Below, piece by piece: positions 16,677-24,084 of a DNA stretch of 25,360 nucleotides; the first letter of the stretch is position 1; each line of letters opens with the position of its first letter. Below the pieces are notes generated by a model that saw nothing but the letters and a program-made list of their open reading frames with translations, was not told the DNA's origin and did no database searches. The position numbers were made by a program, and so were the translations under genes. Source of the DNA: an uncultured Bacteroidia bacterium (GTDB lineage Bacteria; Bacteroidota; Bacteroidia; Bacteroidales; UBA932). Where the stretch lies: NCBI GenBank assembly GCA_902767355.1, contig CACXHG010000167.1, forward strand, positions 1 through 25,360. Direction: 5' to 3'.

Positions 16677-16785
16677 CTATTAAGTATAGTGTTGTGGGTA
16701 TGTCAATTTGTCAGTAAATACTGCGGTAGGGTATATAGGTCAATCATTGTGCCAAAGTAAAAAAATAAAAATTTTACGATATCTG

Positions 16786-16816
16786 TTTGATAAATAAAAA
16801 AATAAGTCTATTTTTG
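16786..16816 (+). promoter_or_regulatory. Bacteroidetes-type promoter for the HU gene
   Basis: TTTG at 16786-16789, a 19-base spacer and TATTTTTG at 16809-16816 satisfy the full consensus in an AT-rich setting. Transcription should start near 16823, giving a leader of about 59 bases. Confidence 0.8.
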
Positions 16817-16828
16817 CAGTCCGTTTGT

Positions 16829-16839
16829 CCCCTGAGGGG
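16829..16839 (+). promoter_or_regulatory. Small hairpin at the 5' end of the HU mRNA
   Basis: CCCC-TGA-GGGG forms a short GC stem within the first 20 bases of the predicted transcript. It may protect the 5' end or tune expression; the role is inferred. Confidence 0.35.
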
Positions 16840-16881
16840 CAAAAATCAATTGTCTATCAGAAATATATAATTAATACAGTT

Positions 16882-17163
16882 ATGACTAAAGCAGACATCG
16901 TAAGCGAAATCGCTAAACAGACAGGACTTGAGAAAGTAATGGTCCTCCAGGTAGTTGAATCTTTCATGGACAGCGTGAAGGAGTCTCTTGCAAAGGGTAA
17001 TAACGTTTATCTCCGTGGTTTCGGCAGCTTCGTAGTTAAGCAGCGCGCAGAGAAGGCAGCCCGCAACATCTCCAAGAACGTGACTATTACTATCCCCGCT
17101 CACAAGATTCCTTCTTTCAAGCCGGCGAAGACTTTCGTGGAGCAGGTCAAGAAACTGAAATAA
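16882..17163 (+). CDS. HU-family DNA-binding protein
   Basis: The 93-residue nucleoid protein bends and packages DNA as a dimer. I chose the ATG at 16882 because it begins the standard HU N-terminus (MTKADIVSEIAKQTG). An in-frame TTG at 16825 would add 19 residues at the very start of the predicted mRNA. The fold has two N-terminal helices (3-38), GFGSF (46-50) and the DNA-contacting arm. The arm reads ARNISKNVTITIPAHKIP, with the proline that intercalates into DNA at about 72; the usual GRNPxTG is diverged, as in other Bacteroidetes HU proteins. A complete promoter lies upstream, and the AURKAIP1-like small gene follows after 21 bases. Confidence 0.93.
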   Translation: MTKADIVSEIAKQTGLEKVMVLQVVESFMDSVKESLAKGNNVYLRGFGSFVVKQRAEKAARNISKNVTITIPAHKIPSFKPAKTFVEQVKKLK

Positions 17164-17184
17164 AAACCTTAAAATACACGAATT

Positions 17185-17274
17185 ATGCCTAGCGGTAAAA
17201 AGAGAAAAAGACATAAAATGTCTACGCACAAACGTAAGAAACGTTTGCGCAAGAACAGACATAAGAAGAAATAA
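17185..17274 (+). CDS. AURKAIP1/COX24-domain small basic protein (bS22/mS38-like)
   Basis: This 29-residue frame begins MPSGKKRKRHKM and ends RKNRHKKK, and is almost wholly Lys, Arg and His. It matches from memory the tiny AURKAIP1/COX24-domain proteins of Bacteroidetes. Relatives are subunits of the small ribosomal subunit (mS38 in mitochondria, bS22 in mycobacteria), so it is probably a ribosome-bound peptide contacting rRNA. It is far shorter than typical gene-calling cutoffs and easily missed. It sits 21 bases after the HU gene and 18 bases before the terminator stem, so it should be made from the HU transcript. Confidence 0.85.
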   Translation: MPSGKKRKRHKMSTHKRKKRLRKNRHKKK

Positions 17275-17292
17275 TCTTTTCTGACGAAGTTT

Positions 17293-17320
17293 AAGGCTGG
17301 CCCGATCGGCCAGCCTTTTT
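17293..17320 (+). terminator. Strong terminator hairpin abutting the RNase G start codon
   Basis: A perfect 10-base stem (AAGGCTGGCC at 17293-17302 with GGCCAGCCTT at 17308-17317), a CGATC loop and five T form a textbook intrinsic terminator. It closes the HU/AURKAIP1 transcript, and its T-tract ends 3 bases before the ATG of rng at 17324. No TAnnTTTG box is seen between the hairpin and the ATG or in the 50 bases before it, so rng is probably expressed by read-through. Confidence 0.85.
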
Positions 17321-17323
17321 ACT

Positions 17324-18889
17324 ATGGATAAAAACCTTATTATCAACATATCGAAGGGTTCTGCCGAACTGGCCCTGACAGAGGGTGGCAGGCTCATCGA
17401 GTATGACCGCGAGTCCGACGCCCAGGCCCAGTTCTCTGTCGGCGACGTCTATCTCGGCAAGGTCAAAAAACTTCTTCCTTCGCTCAATGCCGCCTTCGTG
17501 GATATCGGAGACGAGAAGGAGGCTTTTATCCATTATCTGGACCTCGGCGTCAACTTCAAGAGCTTCGACTTTTTTGTAAAGCAGATCAACATTTCCAAAA
17601 ACTACACCGCCTTTTTCGAAAAGGTCGCGATTGCCGACCCTCTCGAGAAGGAGGGGCACATCGGCGACCACCTGCACGTGGGCCAGCCGGTGATGGTGCA
17701 GATAGTCAAGGAGCCTATCTCCACAAAAGGGTCGCGTCTGACCGGCGAGATTTCCATCGCCGGCCGCAACATAGTGCTGATGCCGTTCTCAGAAAAGGTG
17801 AGCATCTCCCAGAAGATATCTTCCAAAGAAGAGAAGGCACGCCTTAGCCGCCTGATCTACAGCATCCTGCCCAAGAACTACGGCGCCATTATCCGCACCG
17901 CCGCCGAAGGCAAGCGGGCCGCCATCCTGGATGCGGAGCTCAAGGGCTTGATACGCAAGTGGGAGAGTTGCTGGAAGCAGTTGGCAAAGTCCAAGGAAGT
18001 CCAACTGCTCTTCCGCGAGAACAGCCGCGTGACGACCCTCATCCGCGACCTTCTGAACGATGACTTCACCAATATCTATGTAAACGACAAGGCCACCTTC
18101 GACGAGGTGTGCAGCTATGTCGCAATGATTTCCCCGGGTCAGGAGAAGATAGTGCACCAATATAACGGCGCGCAGAATATCTTCGACCACTTTGACATTA
18201 CCCGCCAGATCAAGGGCTCCTTCGGCAGGGTGGTGTCGCTGCGCCGTGGGGCCTATCTGGTGATAGACCACACCGAGGCGATGCACGTGATAGACGTCAA
18301 CAGCGGCACCCGCATCAAGACCGACGCCCAGGAAGAGAGTGCCCTGGAGGTGAACATGTATGCCGCCGAAGAGATTGCGCGACAGCTGCGCCTGCGCGAT
18401 ATGGGCGGCATCGTGATAGTCGATTTCATAGACATGGACGACGCCGAGCACCGCAACCAGCTCTACAAGCACATGCAGAGCCTGATGGAAGACGACCGCG
18501 CCCGCCACACGGTGCTGCCTCTGACCAAGTTCGGCCTGATGCAGATCACCCGCCAGAGGGTGCGCCCCGCCACCGAGCTGGAGACACAGGAAGTCTGCCC
18601 TGTGTGCAAGGGTACCGGCAAAATCGGTCCCACGGTGCTGCTGGACGATGCTCTGGAAGGCAAGCTGGCCTCCGTGCTGGAAGACAGCAAGGCGCGCAAG
18701 CTGCGCATCGTGGTAAACCCCGTGCTGCACGCCTATCTGAGCAAGGGTCTTTTCTCCAGCAAGGTCAGCGCCTGGAAGAAAAAATACAAAATTGCCATCT
18801 CGCTGGCGCAGGACGGCAATTTTGCTATAAATCAGACCGAAATCTGGGATACGGCTACCAGCGAGCTGCTCTGCTCATCTTATCTTTAA
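17324..18889 (+). CDS. rng: Ribonuclease G/E family endoribonuclease
   Basis: The 521-residue enzyme cuts single-stranded AU-rich RNA in rRNA maturation and mRNA decay. An S1 RNA-binding domain covers about 38-130. The catalytic DNase I-like part has Asp324 in HVIDVNSG and Asp367 in GGIVIVDFID, 43 residues apart as in E. coli RNase E. The zinc-link CPVCKGTG (425-432, Cys425/Cys428) supports dimer or tetramer assembly. There is no long C-terminal scaffold, so it is RNase G-like in size. It starts 3 bases after a strong terminator T-tract, and its last 35 bases overlap the 3' end of argH on the other strand. Confidence 0.95.
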   Translation: MDKNLIINISKGSAELALTEGGRLIEYDRESDAQAQFSVGDVYLGKVKKLLPSLNAAFVDIGDEKEAFIHYLDLGVNFKSFDFFVKQINISKNYTAFFEKVAIADPLEKEGHIGDHLHVGQPVMVQIVKEPISTKGSRLTGEISIAGRNIVLMPFSEKVSISQKISSKEEKARLSRLIYSILPKNYGAIIRTAAEGKRAAILDAELKGLIRKWESCWKQLAKSKEVQLLFRENSRVTTLIRDLLNDDFTNIYVNDKATFDEVCSYVAMISPGQEKIVHQYNGAQNIFDHFDITRQIKGSFGRVVSLRRGAYLVIDHTEAMHVIDVNSGTRIKTDAQEESALEVNMYAAEEIARQLRLRDMGGIVIVDFIDMDDAEHRNQLYKHMQSLMEDDRARHTVLPLTKFGLMQITRQRVRPATELETQEVCPVCKGTGKIGPTVLLDDALEGKLASVLEDSKARKLRIVVNPVLHAYLSKGLFSSKVSAWKKKYKIAISLAQDGNFAINQTEIWDTATSELLCSSYL

Positions 18890-20162
18890 TCTGCTCTGTG
18901 CACAGATTGCCTATGCTGCCGGCGTGGGTGTGGTGCAGCCCCTCTACGCTCTTGGCTCCGGTATAGGCGAAGCGGCCCTCTTTGACAGCTATGCCAATCT
19001 GGCGGTAGGCGTCGCGGAACGGAACCCCCTGGACAACCATGCGGTTGACTTCTTCTACGGTGAACATGTCGTCGTAGAGTTTGCTGCCCGCCAGGATATC
19101 TTTGTTGACACTGATGTTTTCCAGCATATAGAGGCACATAGCGATGCACTCCCTGACAGAATCTATGGCGGGGAAGAGGGTATCCTTGAGCAGCTGGAAG
19201 TCCCGGTGATAGCCGTGGGGCAGGTTGGCCGTCATCTGGGAGATGACCGCCTCGGTGCCCATTATGCGGTTGGTCTTGGCCCTCATGACCTCCCACACGT
19301 CCGGGTTTTTCTTGTGCGGCATGATGCTGCTGCCGGTCGTGAGCGAATCCGGGAAGGATATGAACTTGAAGTTGCTGCCCATGTACATGCAGCAGTCGCT
19401 GGCAAATTTGTTCAGGGTCGCGGCCAGCGCTCCGAGGGCGGCGGCCACTGCGCGCTCGCTCTTGCCGCGGCTCATCTGGGCCGCCACGCTGTTGTAGTTG
19501 AGGTCTTCAAAGCCCAGCAGCCGGGTGGTTTTTTCGCGGTCCAGGGGGAAGGAGCTGCCATAGCCGGCGGCGCTGCCCAGAGGGTTCTGGTTCACTATCT
19601 TATAGGCCGCGCCCAGCATATACATGTCGTCGCACAGCGCTTCGGCATAAGCCCCGAACCATAGCCCGAAAGACGAGGGCATGGCAATCTGGCCGTGGGT
19701 GTAGCCCGGCAGGATGACATCCTTGTGCTTTTCGCTCAAAGCCTGCAGGATGCCGAACAGCTGCAGGACCATGTCCCGTATGGTTTCCAGCTCGGCGCGC
19801 ATATACAGCTTGAGGTCCACCAGCACCTGGTCGTTGCGGCTGCGGCCGGAGTGGATTTTCTTGCCCAGGTCGCCCAGGGAGCGGGTCAAGCAGATCTCTA
19901 CCTGGGAGTGGATGTCCTCTGCGATGTCTTCCAGCACAAACTCTCCCTGCTCTATCTGCCCCAGTATCTTGTCCAGCTCCTTCTGCAGCAGCTGCTCTTC
20001 GTCTTTGGGCAGCAGGCCCACCTCGGCGAGCATGGCAATGTGCGCCTTGGAGCCCTGAACGTCGTATTTGGCCAGCCGCATGTCCAGCCGGCGGTCGTCG
20101 CCCACGGTAAAGTCTTCTACGGCCTGGGCGGCCTCTACGCCTTTATTCCAGAGAGTTTGCAT
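18855..20162 (-). CDS. argH: Argininosuccinate lyase
   Basis: This is the last step of arginine synthesis: argininosuccinate gives arginine and fumarate. The 435 residues carry the fumarase/aspartase superfamily signature GSSIMPHKKNPD (277-288), with its catalytic Ser loop, and HSGRSRNDQV (104-113). The protein is slightly shorter than the E. coli enzyme but has all the core motifs. It is last in the minus-strand arg cluster, 7 bases after argE'. Its 3' end runs 35 bases into rng in a tail-to-tail overlap. Confidence 0.96.
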   Translation of the reverse strand: MQTLWNKGVEAAQAVEDFTVGDDRRLDMRLAKYDVQGSKAHIAMLAEVGLLPKDEEQLLQKELDKILGQIEQGEFVLEDIAEDIHSQVEICLTRSLGDLGKKIHSGRSRNDQVLVDLKLYMRAELETIRDMVLQLFGILQALSEKHKDVILPGYTHGQIAMPSSFGLWFGAYAEALCDDMYMLGAAYKIVNQNPLGSAAGYGSSFPLDREKTTRLLGFEDLNYNSVAAQMSRGKSERAVAAALGALAATLNKFASDCCMYMGSNFKFISFPDSLTTGSSIMPHKKNPDVWEVMRAKTNRIMGTEAVISQMTANLPHGYHRDFQLLKDTLFPAIDSVRECIAMCLYMLENISVNKDILAGSKLYDDMFTVEEVNRMVVQGVPFRDAYRQIGIAVKEGRFAYTGAKSVEGLHHTHAGSIGNLCTEQIKDKMSRAARW

Positions 20163-20169
20163 GGTATGT

Positions 20170-21231
20170 TTAGAATTGTATGTTGTCGATAAAGTTAATA
20201 TAAATGTCGATACCCTCGCATATTTCGCTCTTGAAGATAAATTCGTCGGCCTTGTGCGAGCGCAGGGAATCGCCCGGGCCTATCTTTATGGCCTCTATGG
20301 GCAGCCGCATCCAGTCGGAAGAAGTGGGGGAGGTGATCATCTCCATGCCCAGCTTCCGGGCTGTCTTGTACAGCGGCGAAGAGAGCGGGGTGGCGCTGGA
20401 GCGGTTGGTCAGGTTGCGCGCCGCCAGGCTGCTGCCCACTTCTTTCTGCAGCATTTCCAGTATTTCGGCATTGCTGTAGCATTCGTTCGGGCGGATGTCC
20501 ACCACAAATGTGCAGCTGTCGGGAATCACGTTGTGCGCAGTGCCGGCATTTATCTGCGTGACGGACAGCTTGACCTCTCCGAGCGTGGGGGATATTCTCT
20601 CAAAGCGGTAGGCCTTAAGCTTCTGTATGTCTTCGATGGCCTTGTAGATGGCGTTGACGCCTTCGCCGGCACGGGCCGCGTGGGCGCTTTTTCCATGGGC
20701 GCACCCGTCAATCACCAGCAGTCCGCTCTCGGCTATGGTGGCCCTCATGCGGGTGGGTTCGCCCACGATTGCAAAGTCGGCGTTGGCACTGATAAACTCG
20801 CCCAGGGAGCGCGTGCCGCCGGGGCCCGAGCGCTCTTCTTCGCAGCTTAACAGCAGCAGCAGATTCACCGGGCAGTGTCCGCGCTCCTTGAAATACAGGA
20901 AAGCGGCAATCATGCTCACCACGCTGCCGCCGTCGTCGTTGCTGCCGAGGCCCAGTATGCGCTCGTCGTCCATAGGCGGATCAATCGGGTCAAAGCTGTA
21001 TGACTCGGCAGCCTGCACGGTGTCTATATGGGCGCAGAGCATCAGCGTGGGGGCCTGAGAGTCAAAGATTTCCTTGGCCCAGATGTTGTTGCCGATGCGC
21101 TGGGCCTCCACCCCCTGGCCCTTCAGCCAGGCGCAGAGAAAGTCGGCCCTGGCCGCTTCTTCGAAGGAATACGAGCGGATGGGGATTAGCGCCTTGAGCA
21201 GTTCTATGGCGAGTTCGCTGTAGAGTTCCAT
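20170..21231 (-). CDS. argE': M20 family deacylase of arginine synthesis (ArgE-like; probable N-acylcitrulline deacylase)
   Basis: The 353 residues show the M20 metallopeptidase layout. LMLCAHIDTV has the first zinc ligand His68 and Asp70. GLGSNDDGG holds the bridging Asp99. SCEEERSG (129-136) has the general-base and zinc Glu pair. IVGEPT (155-160) follows, and a lid/dimerisation domain covers roughly 165-280. Its place between argB and argH, and a transcarbamylase that uses N-acylated ornithine, imply that it removes the acyl group after carbamoylation, giving citrulline. Whether the acyl group is succinyl (favoured) or acetyl is inferred from the transcarbamylase. The start is 3 bases past the argB stop. 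Confidence 0.88.
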   Translation of the reverse strand: MELYSELAIELLKALIPIRSYSFEEAARADFLCAWLKGQGVEAQRIGNNIWAKEIFDSQAPTLMLCAHIDTVQAAESYSFDPIDPPMDDERILGLGSNDDGGSVVSMIAAFLYFKERGHCPVNLLLLLSCEEERSGPGGTRSLGEFISANADFAIVGEPTRMRATIAESGLLVIDGCAHGKSAHAARAGEGVNAIYKAIEDIQKLKAYRFERISPTLGEVKLSVTQINAGTAHNVIPDSCTFVVDIRPNECYSNAEILEMLQKEVGSSLAARNLTNRSSATPLSSPLYKTARKLGMEMITSPTSSDWMRLPIEAIKIGPGDSLRSHKADEFIFKSEICEGIDIYINFIDNIQF

Positions 21232-21234
21232 GGC

Positions 21235-22002
21235 CTATCTGATTGTGGTGCCGCTTTCTTCCAGCAGCTTGGCGGAGTTCTTTATGACCACGCTGCCGAC
21301 GCCGGAGTCGATGGCTTCGAAAGCGTTTTTGAGTTTCGGGAGCATGCCGGCCACGATGCGGCCTTCGCCCTTGAGCTTTTCAAACAATGCCTTGTCTATC
21401 AGTGGTATCGCCGAGCTGTCGTCGTCTTTGTCGTAGAGCACGCCTTCTTTTTCAAAGCAGAGCACGAGGCTCACGTCGTACATGCCGGCCATGGCCTTGG
21501 CTATGCCGGAGGCTATGGTGTCGGCATTGGTGTTGAGCAGGGTGCCGTGGCCGTCGTGGTTTATGGCGCACAACACGGGCGTGATTCCGTTAGAAAGGAA
21601 CATATCAAAGGCCGGCGAATTGATGCTCTCGATGTCGCCCACAAAGCCGTAGTCCACAGGCTCTTTGGGCCGCATCCGGCTGGTGATGGCGTTGCAGTCG
21701 GCGCCGGACAGGCCAGCGGCGTTGCAGCCGTTTTTCTGAAGCCCTGCTACGATGTTTTTGTTGATAAGCCCGGCATATACTGCTGTAACAACGTCCAGAG
21801 TAGCGGCGTCGGTGACCCGGCGGCCGTCTATCATCCGGGGCTCTATGCCCATGCTTTTAAGCATCTTGCTGGCAATGGCGCCGCCGCCGTGCACCAGGAT
21901 TTTCTTGCCAGGCAGCGCGGCAAAATCCTCCAGAAAGCTCTCCAGAGCCTGGGGATTGTCTATCACGTTGCCGCCTATCTTTATGACTTTGAGGCTTTCC
22001 AT
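21235..22002 (-). CDS. argB: N-acetyl- (or N-succinyl-) glutamate kinase
   Basis: The 255-residue amino-acid kinase phosphorylates the side-chain carboxylate of the N-acylated glutamate. Motifs are KIGGNVID (8-15, phosphate-binding Lys8 and Gly pair), HGGGAIASKM (38-47), RRVTDAAT (61-68, acyl-glutamate-binding Arg), NTNADTIA (157-164) and Lys223 in MLPKLKNAFEA. The length matches the short, arginine-insensitive form known from E. coli, as it lacks the N-terminal helix of the feedback-inhibited hexameric kinases. Its ATG overlaps the argF' stop by one base (TGATG). The substrate probably follows the acyl group used by the transcarbamylase. Confidence 0.93.
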   Translation of the reverse strand: MESLKVIKIGGNVIDNPQALESFLEDFAALPGKKILVHGGGAIASKMLKSMGIEPRMIDGRRVTDAATLDVVTAVYAGLINKNIVAGLQKNGCNAAGLSGADCNAITSRMRPKEPVDYGFVGDIESINSPAFDMFLSNGITPVLCAINHDGHGTLLNTNADTIASGIAKAMAGMYDVSLVLCFEKEGVLYDKDDDSSAIPLIDKALFEKLKGEGRIVAGMLPKLKNAFEAIDSGVGSVVIKNSAKLLEESGTTIR

Positions 22003-22955
22003 CAGAGCGAGAGCAGGATTTCTTTAAGTACGGTCTGGGCCGATACCACGCGGTTGGCGGCTTCGGGTATTACCAGCGACCGGGGGGATTCTATCACATC
22101 GTCGCTCACAATCATGTTGCGCCTTACCGGCAGGCAGTGCATGAAGTATGCGTTGTTGGTCAGGGCCATCTTTTCGGCGGTGACGGTCCAGCTGCGGTCG
22201 GTGTTTATCACCTTGCCGTAGTTGGGGTCTGCGTAGGCGGCCCAGTTCTTTGCATAGACGAAGTCGGCGCCTTCCAGGGCCTTGTCCTGGTCGTATTCCA
22301 CGCGGGCGCCGCCCACGAATTTCGGATCAAGCTCGTAGCCCTCCGGATGGGTTATCACAAAGTCGCAGTCGGCGGCGTTCATCCACTCGGCAAAGGAGTT
22401 GGGCACGGCCTGCGGAAGCGCCTTGGGGTGGGGTGCCCAGGTCATGACCACCTTCGGCCGCGATGTCTTTTTGTATTCCTCTATGGTGATAAGGTCTGCA
22501 AAAGACTGCAGCGGGTGGCGGGTGGCGGCCTCCATGCTGAACACGGGGCGGCCGGAATACTTGATGAACTGGTTGAGGATCACCTCGTTATAGTCGTCGG
22601 CCTTGCTCTCGAAGCGGGCGAAGCTGCGCACACCTATCACGTCGCAGTAGCTCCCCATCACGGGGATGGCTTCCAGAATGTGCTCGCTCTTGTCGCCGTC
22701 CATGATCACGCCGCGCTCTGTCTCGAGCTTCCAGGCACCCTGGTTTATGTCCAGCACAATCACGTTCATGCCCAGGTTGAGGCCGGCCTTCTGGGTGCTC
22801 AGGCGGGTGCGCAGGCTGGAGTTGAAAAACACCATCAGCAGGGTCTTGTTGTGGCCCAGCGCCTGGTCTGCGAAGGGGTTCTGTTTTACATATCTGGCCT
22901 TTTCGAGGGCCTCGGCCAGCGGGCCTATGTCGTTGACTGTGGTAAAGTTTCTCAT
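22002..22955 (-). CDS. argF': N-succinylornithine-type transcarbamylase (Ser at the specificity position)
   Basis: The 317-residue enzyme transfers a carbamoyl group to N-acylated ornithine. It closely resembles the Bacteroides fragilis N-succinylornithine transcarbamylase as I recall it. Key parts are the carbamoyl-phosphate loop FFNSSLRTR (43-51), GAWKLETERGVIMDGDK (73-89), HPLQ (147-150) and HCLPVRRN (273-280). Residue 90, just after DGDK, is Ser. The corresponding residue is Pro90 in B. fragilis (succinyl) and Glu92 in Xanthomonas (acetyl). Published swaps at Glu92, including to Ser, turned the Xanthomonas enzyme toward succinylornithine. The succinyl substrate is therefore favoured. Its ATG lies 3 bases past the argD stop. 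Confidence 0.9.
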   Translation of the reverse strand: MRNFTTVNDIGPLAEALEKARYVKQNPFADQALGHNKTLLMVFFNSSLRTRLSTQKAGLNLGMNVIVLDINQGAWKLETERGVIMDGDKSEHILEAIPVMGSYCDVIGVRSFARFESKADDYNEVILNQFIKYSGRPVFSMEAATRHPLQSFADLITIEEYKKTSRPKVVMTWAPHPKALPQAVPNSFAEWMNAADCDFVITHPEGYELDPKFVGGARVEYDQDKALEGADFVYAKNWAAYADPNYGKVINTDRSWTVTAEKMALTNNAYFMHCLPVRRNMIVSDDVIESPRSLVIPEAANRVVSAQTVLKEILLSL

Positions 22956-22958
22956 TTC

Positions 22959-24083
22959 CTATGCGGTTAAATCGTTGAATGCTTCCAGGAATATGTCGGC
23001 CTGTGCCTCTGTGATACAGAGTGGCGGGAGAAGCCTGATGACATTGGCACCGGCTCCGCCAGTGAAGATGTGCTTTTCGAAAAGCAGCCTGTCGCGGAGC
23101 GTCTCAAAGCCGGGATTCAGCTCGATGCCAATCATAAGGCCGCGGCCGCGAAGGTCTTTGACGGCCTTGTTGCCTTGCAGCTTACGCATCAGGTAATCGC
23201 CGAGCTTGGCGGCGTTGTCCATCAGGGCTTCCTCTTTCATAATGTCCAGTACGGCGATGGCTGCCGCACATGCGAGATGGTTGCCCCCGAAAGTTGTGCC
23301 CAGCATCCCGTAGCTGGCTTCTATGGCAGGGCTTATGATGATGGCTCCGATAGGGAATCCGTTGCCCATGCCCTTGGCCATAGAAATGATGTCGGCCTTA
23401 ATGCCGTGCTGCTGATGGGCGTAAAAGCGGCCGGTGCGGCCGTAGCCGCTCTGGACTTCGTCCATGATGAGCAGGGTGCCGGTGGCGTCGCAGGCGGTGC
23501 GGGCGGCTTGCAGAAAATCGGCCGAAGGCTCATAAATGCCGGCCACGCCCTGGATGCCTTCGATGATGACGGCTGCGAACTCCCGTGCGGAGAGCTTTGC
23601 CTCAAGAGCTTCGGTATCGTTCAGGGCAATGAATTCCACATTGCCGGTCTTGTTGAAGGGCGACTGTATTTTGGGGTTGTCGGTGACTGCCACAGCGCCG
23701 CTGGTGCGGCCGTGAAAGGCTTTGCTGCAGGCGAGTATCTTGCTGCGGCCGGTGGCGAACGAGGCCAGTTTCATGGCATTCTCGTTGGCTTCGGCGCCGC
23801 TGTTGCACAGGAACAGCTGGTAGTCGGGATAGCCGCAGCTCCGGCCAAGCTTATCTGCCAGGGTCACTTGCAGCGAGTTCTCCACCGCATTGGAATAGAA
23901 GCCGAGCCTGCCGGCCTGGCTGGTCAGGGCGGCCACATACTTGGGGTGGCAATGCCCCACGCTTATCACGGCGTGCCCGCCGTATAGGTCAAGGTATTCT
24001 ATGCCTTCCTTGTCCCAGACTTTGCAGCCGAGCCCCTTGACCGGCTCTATCGGCCATAGTTTATATGTCTTGAAAAGATCCAT
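22959..24083 (-). CDS. argD: Acetylornithine (or succinylornithine) aminotransferase
   Basis: This PLP enzyme of fold type I, class III, converts N-acylglutamate semialdehyde to N-acylornithine using glutamate. The 374 residues include CNSGAEANENAMK (93-105), FHGRTSG (123-129), IMDEVQSGYGRTG (206-218, Asp208 contacting the PLP ring nitrogen) and the Schiff-base Lys237 in SMAKGMGNGFPIGA. The length is slightly below the usual 390-400. It starts one base after the argC stop. Confidence 0.94.
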   Translation of the reverse strand: MDLFKTYKLWPIEPVKGLGCKVWDKEGIEYLDLYGGHAVISVGHCHPKYVAALTSQAGRLGFYSNAVENSLQVTLADKLGRSCGYPDYQLFLCNSGAEANENAMKLASFATGRSKILACSKAFHGRTSGAVAVTDNPKIQSPFNKTGNVEFIALNDTEALEAKLSAREFAAVIIEGIQGVAGIYEPSADFLQAARTACDATGTLLIMDEVQSGYGRTGRFYAHQQHGIKADIISMAKGMGNGFPIGAIIISPAIEASYGMLGTTFGGNHLACAAAIAVLDIMKEEALMDNAAKLGDYLMRKLQGNKAVKDLRGRGLMIGIELNPGFETLRDRLLFEKHIFTGGAGANVIRLLPPLCITEAQADIFLEAFNDLTA

Positions 24084-24084
24084 C

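Noticed and set aside
16690..16715. TTGACA ... TATACT on the minus strand as a sigma-70 promoter for lon
   Set aside because: The spacer is 12 bases, far from the 17 needed, and Bacteroidetes primary promoters use TTTG/TAnnTTTG instead.
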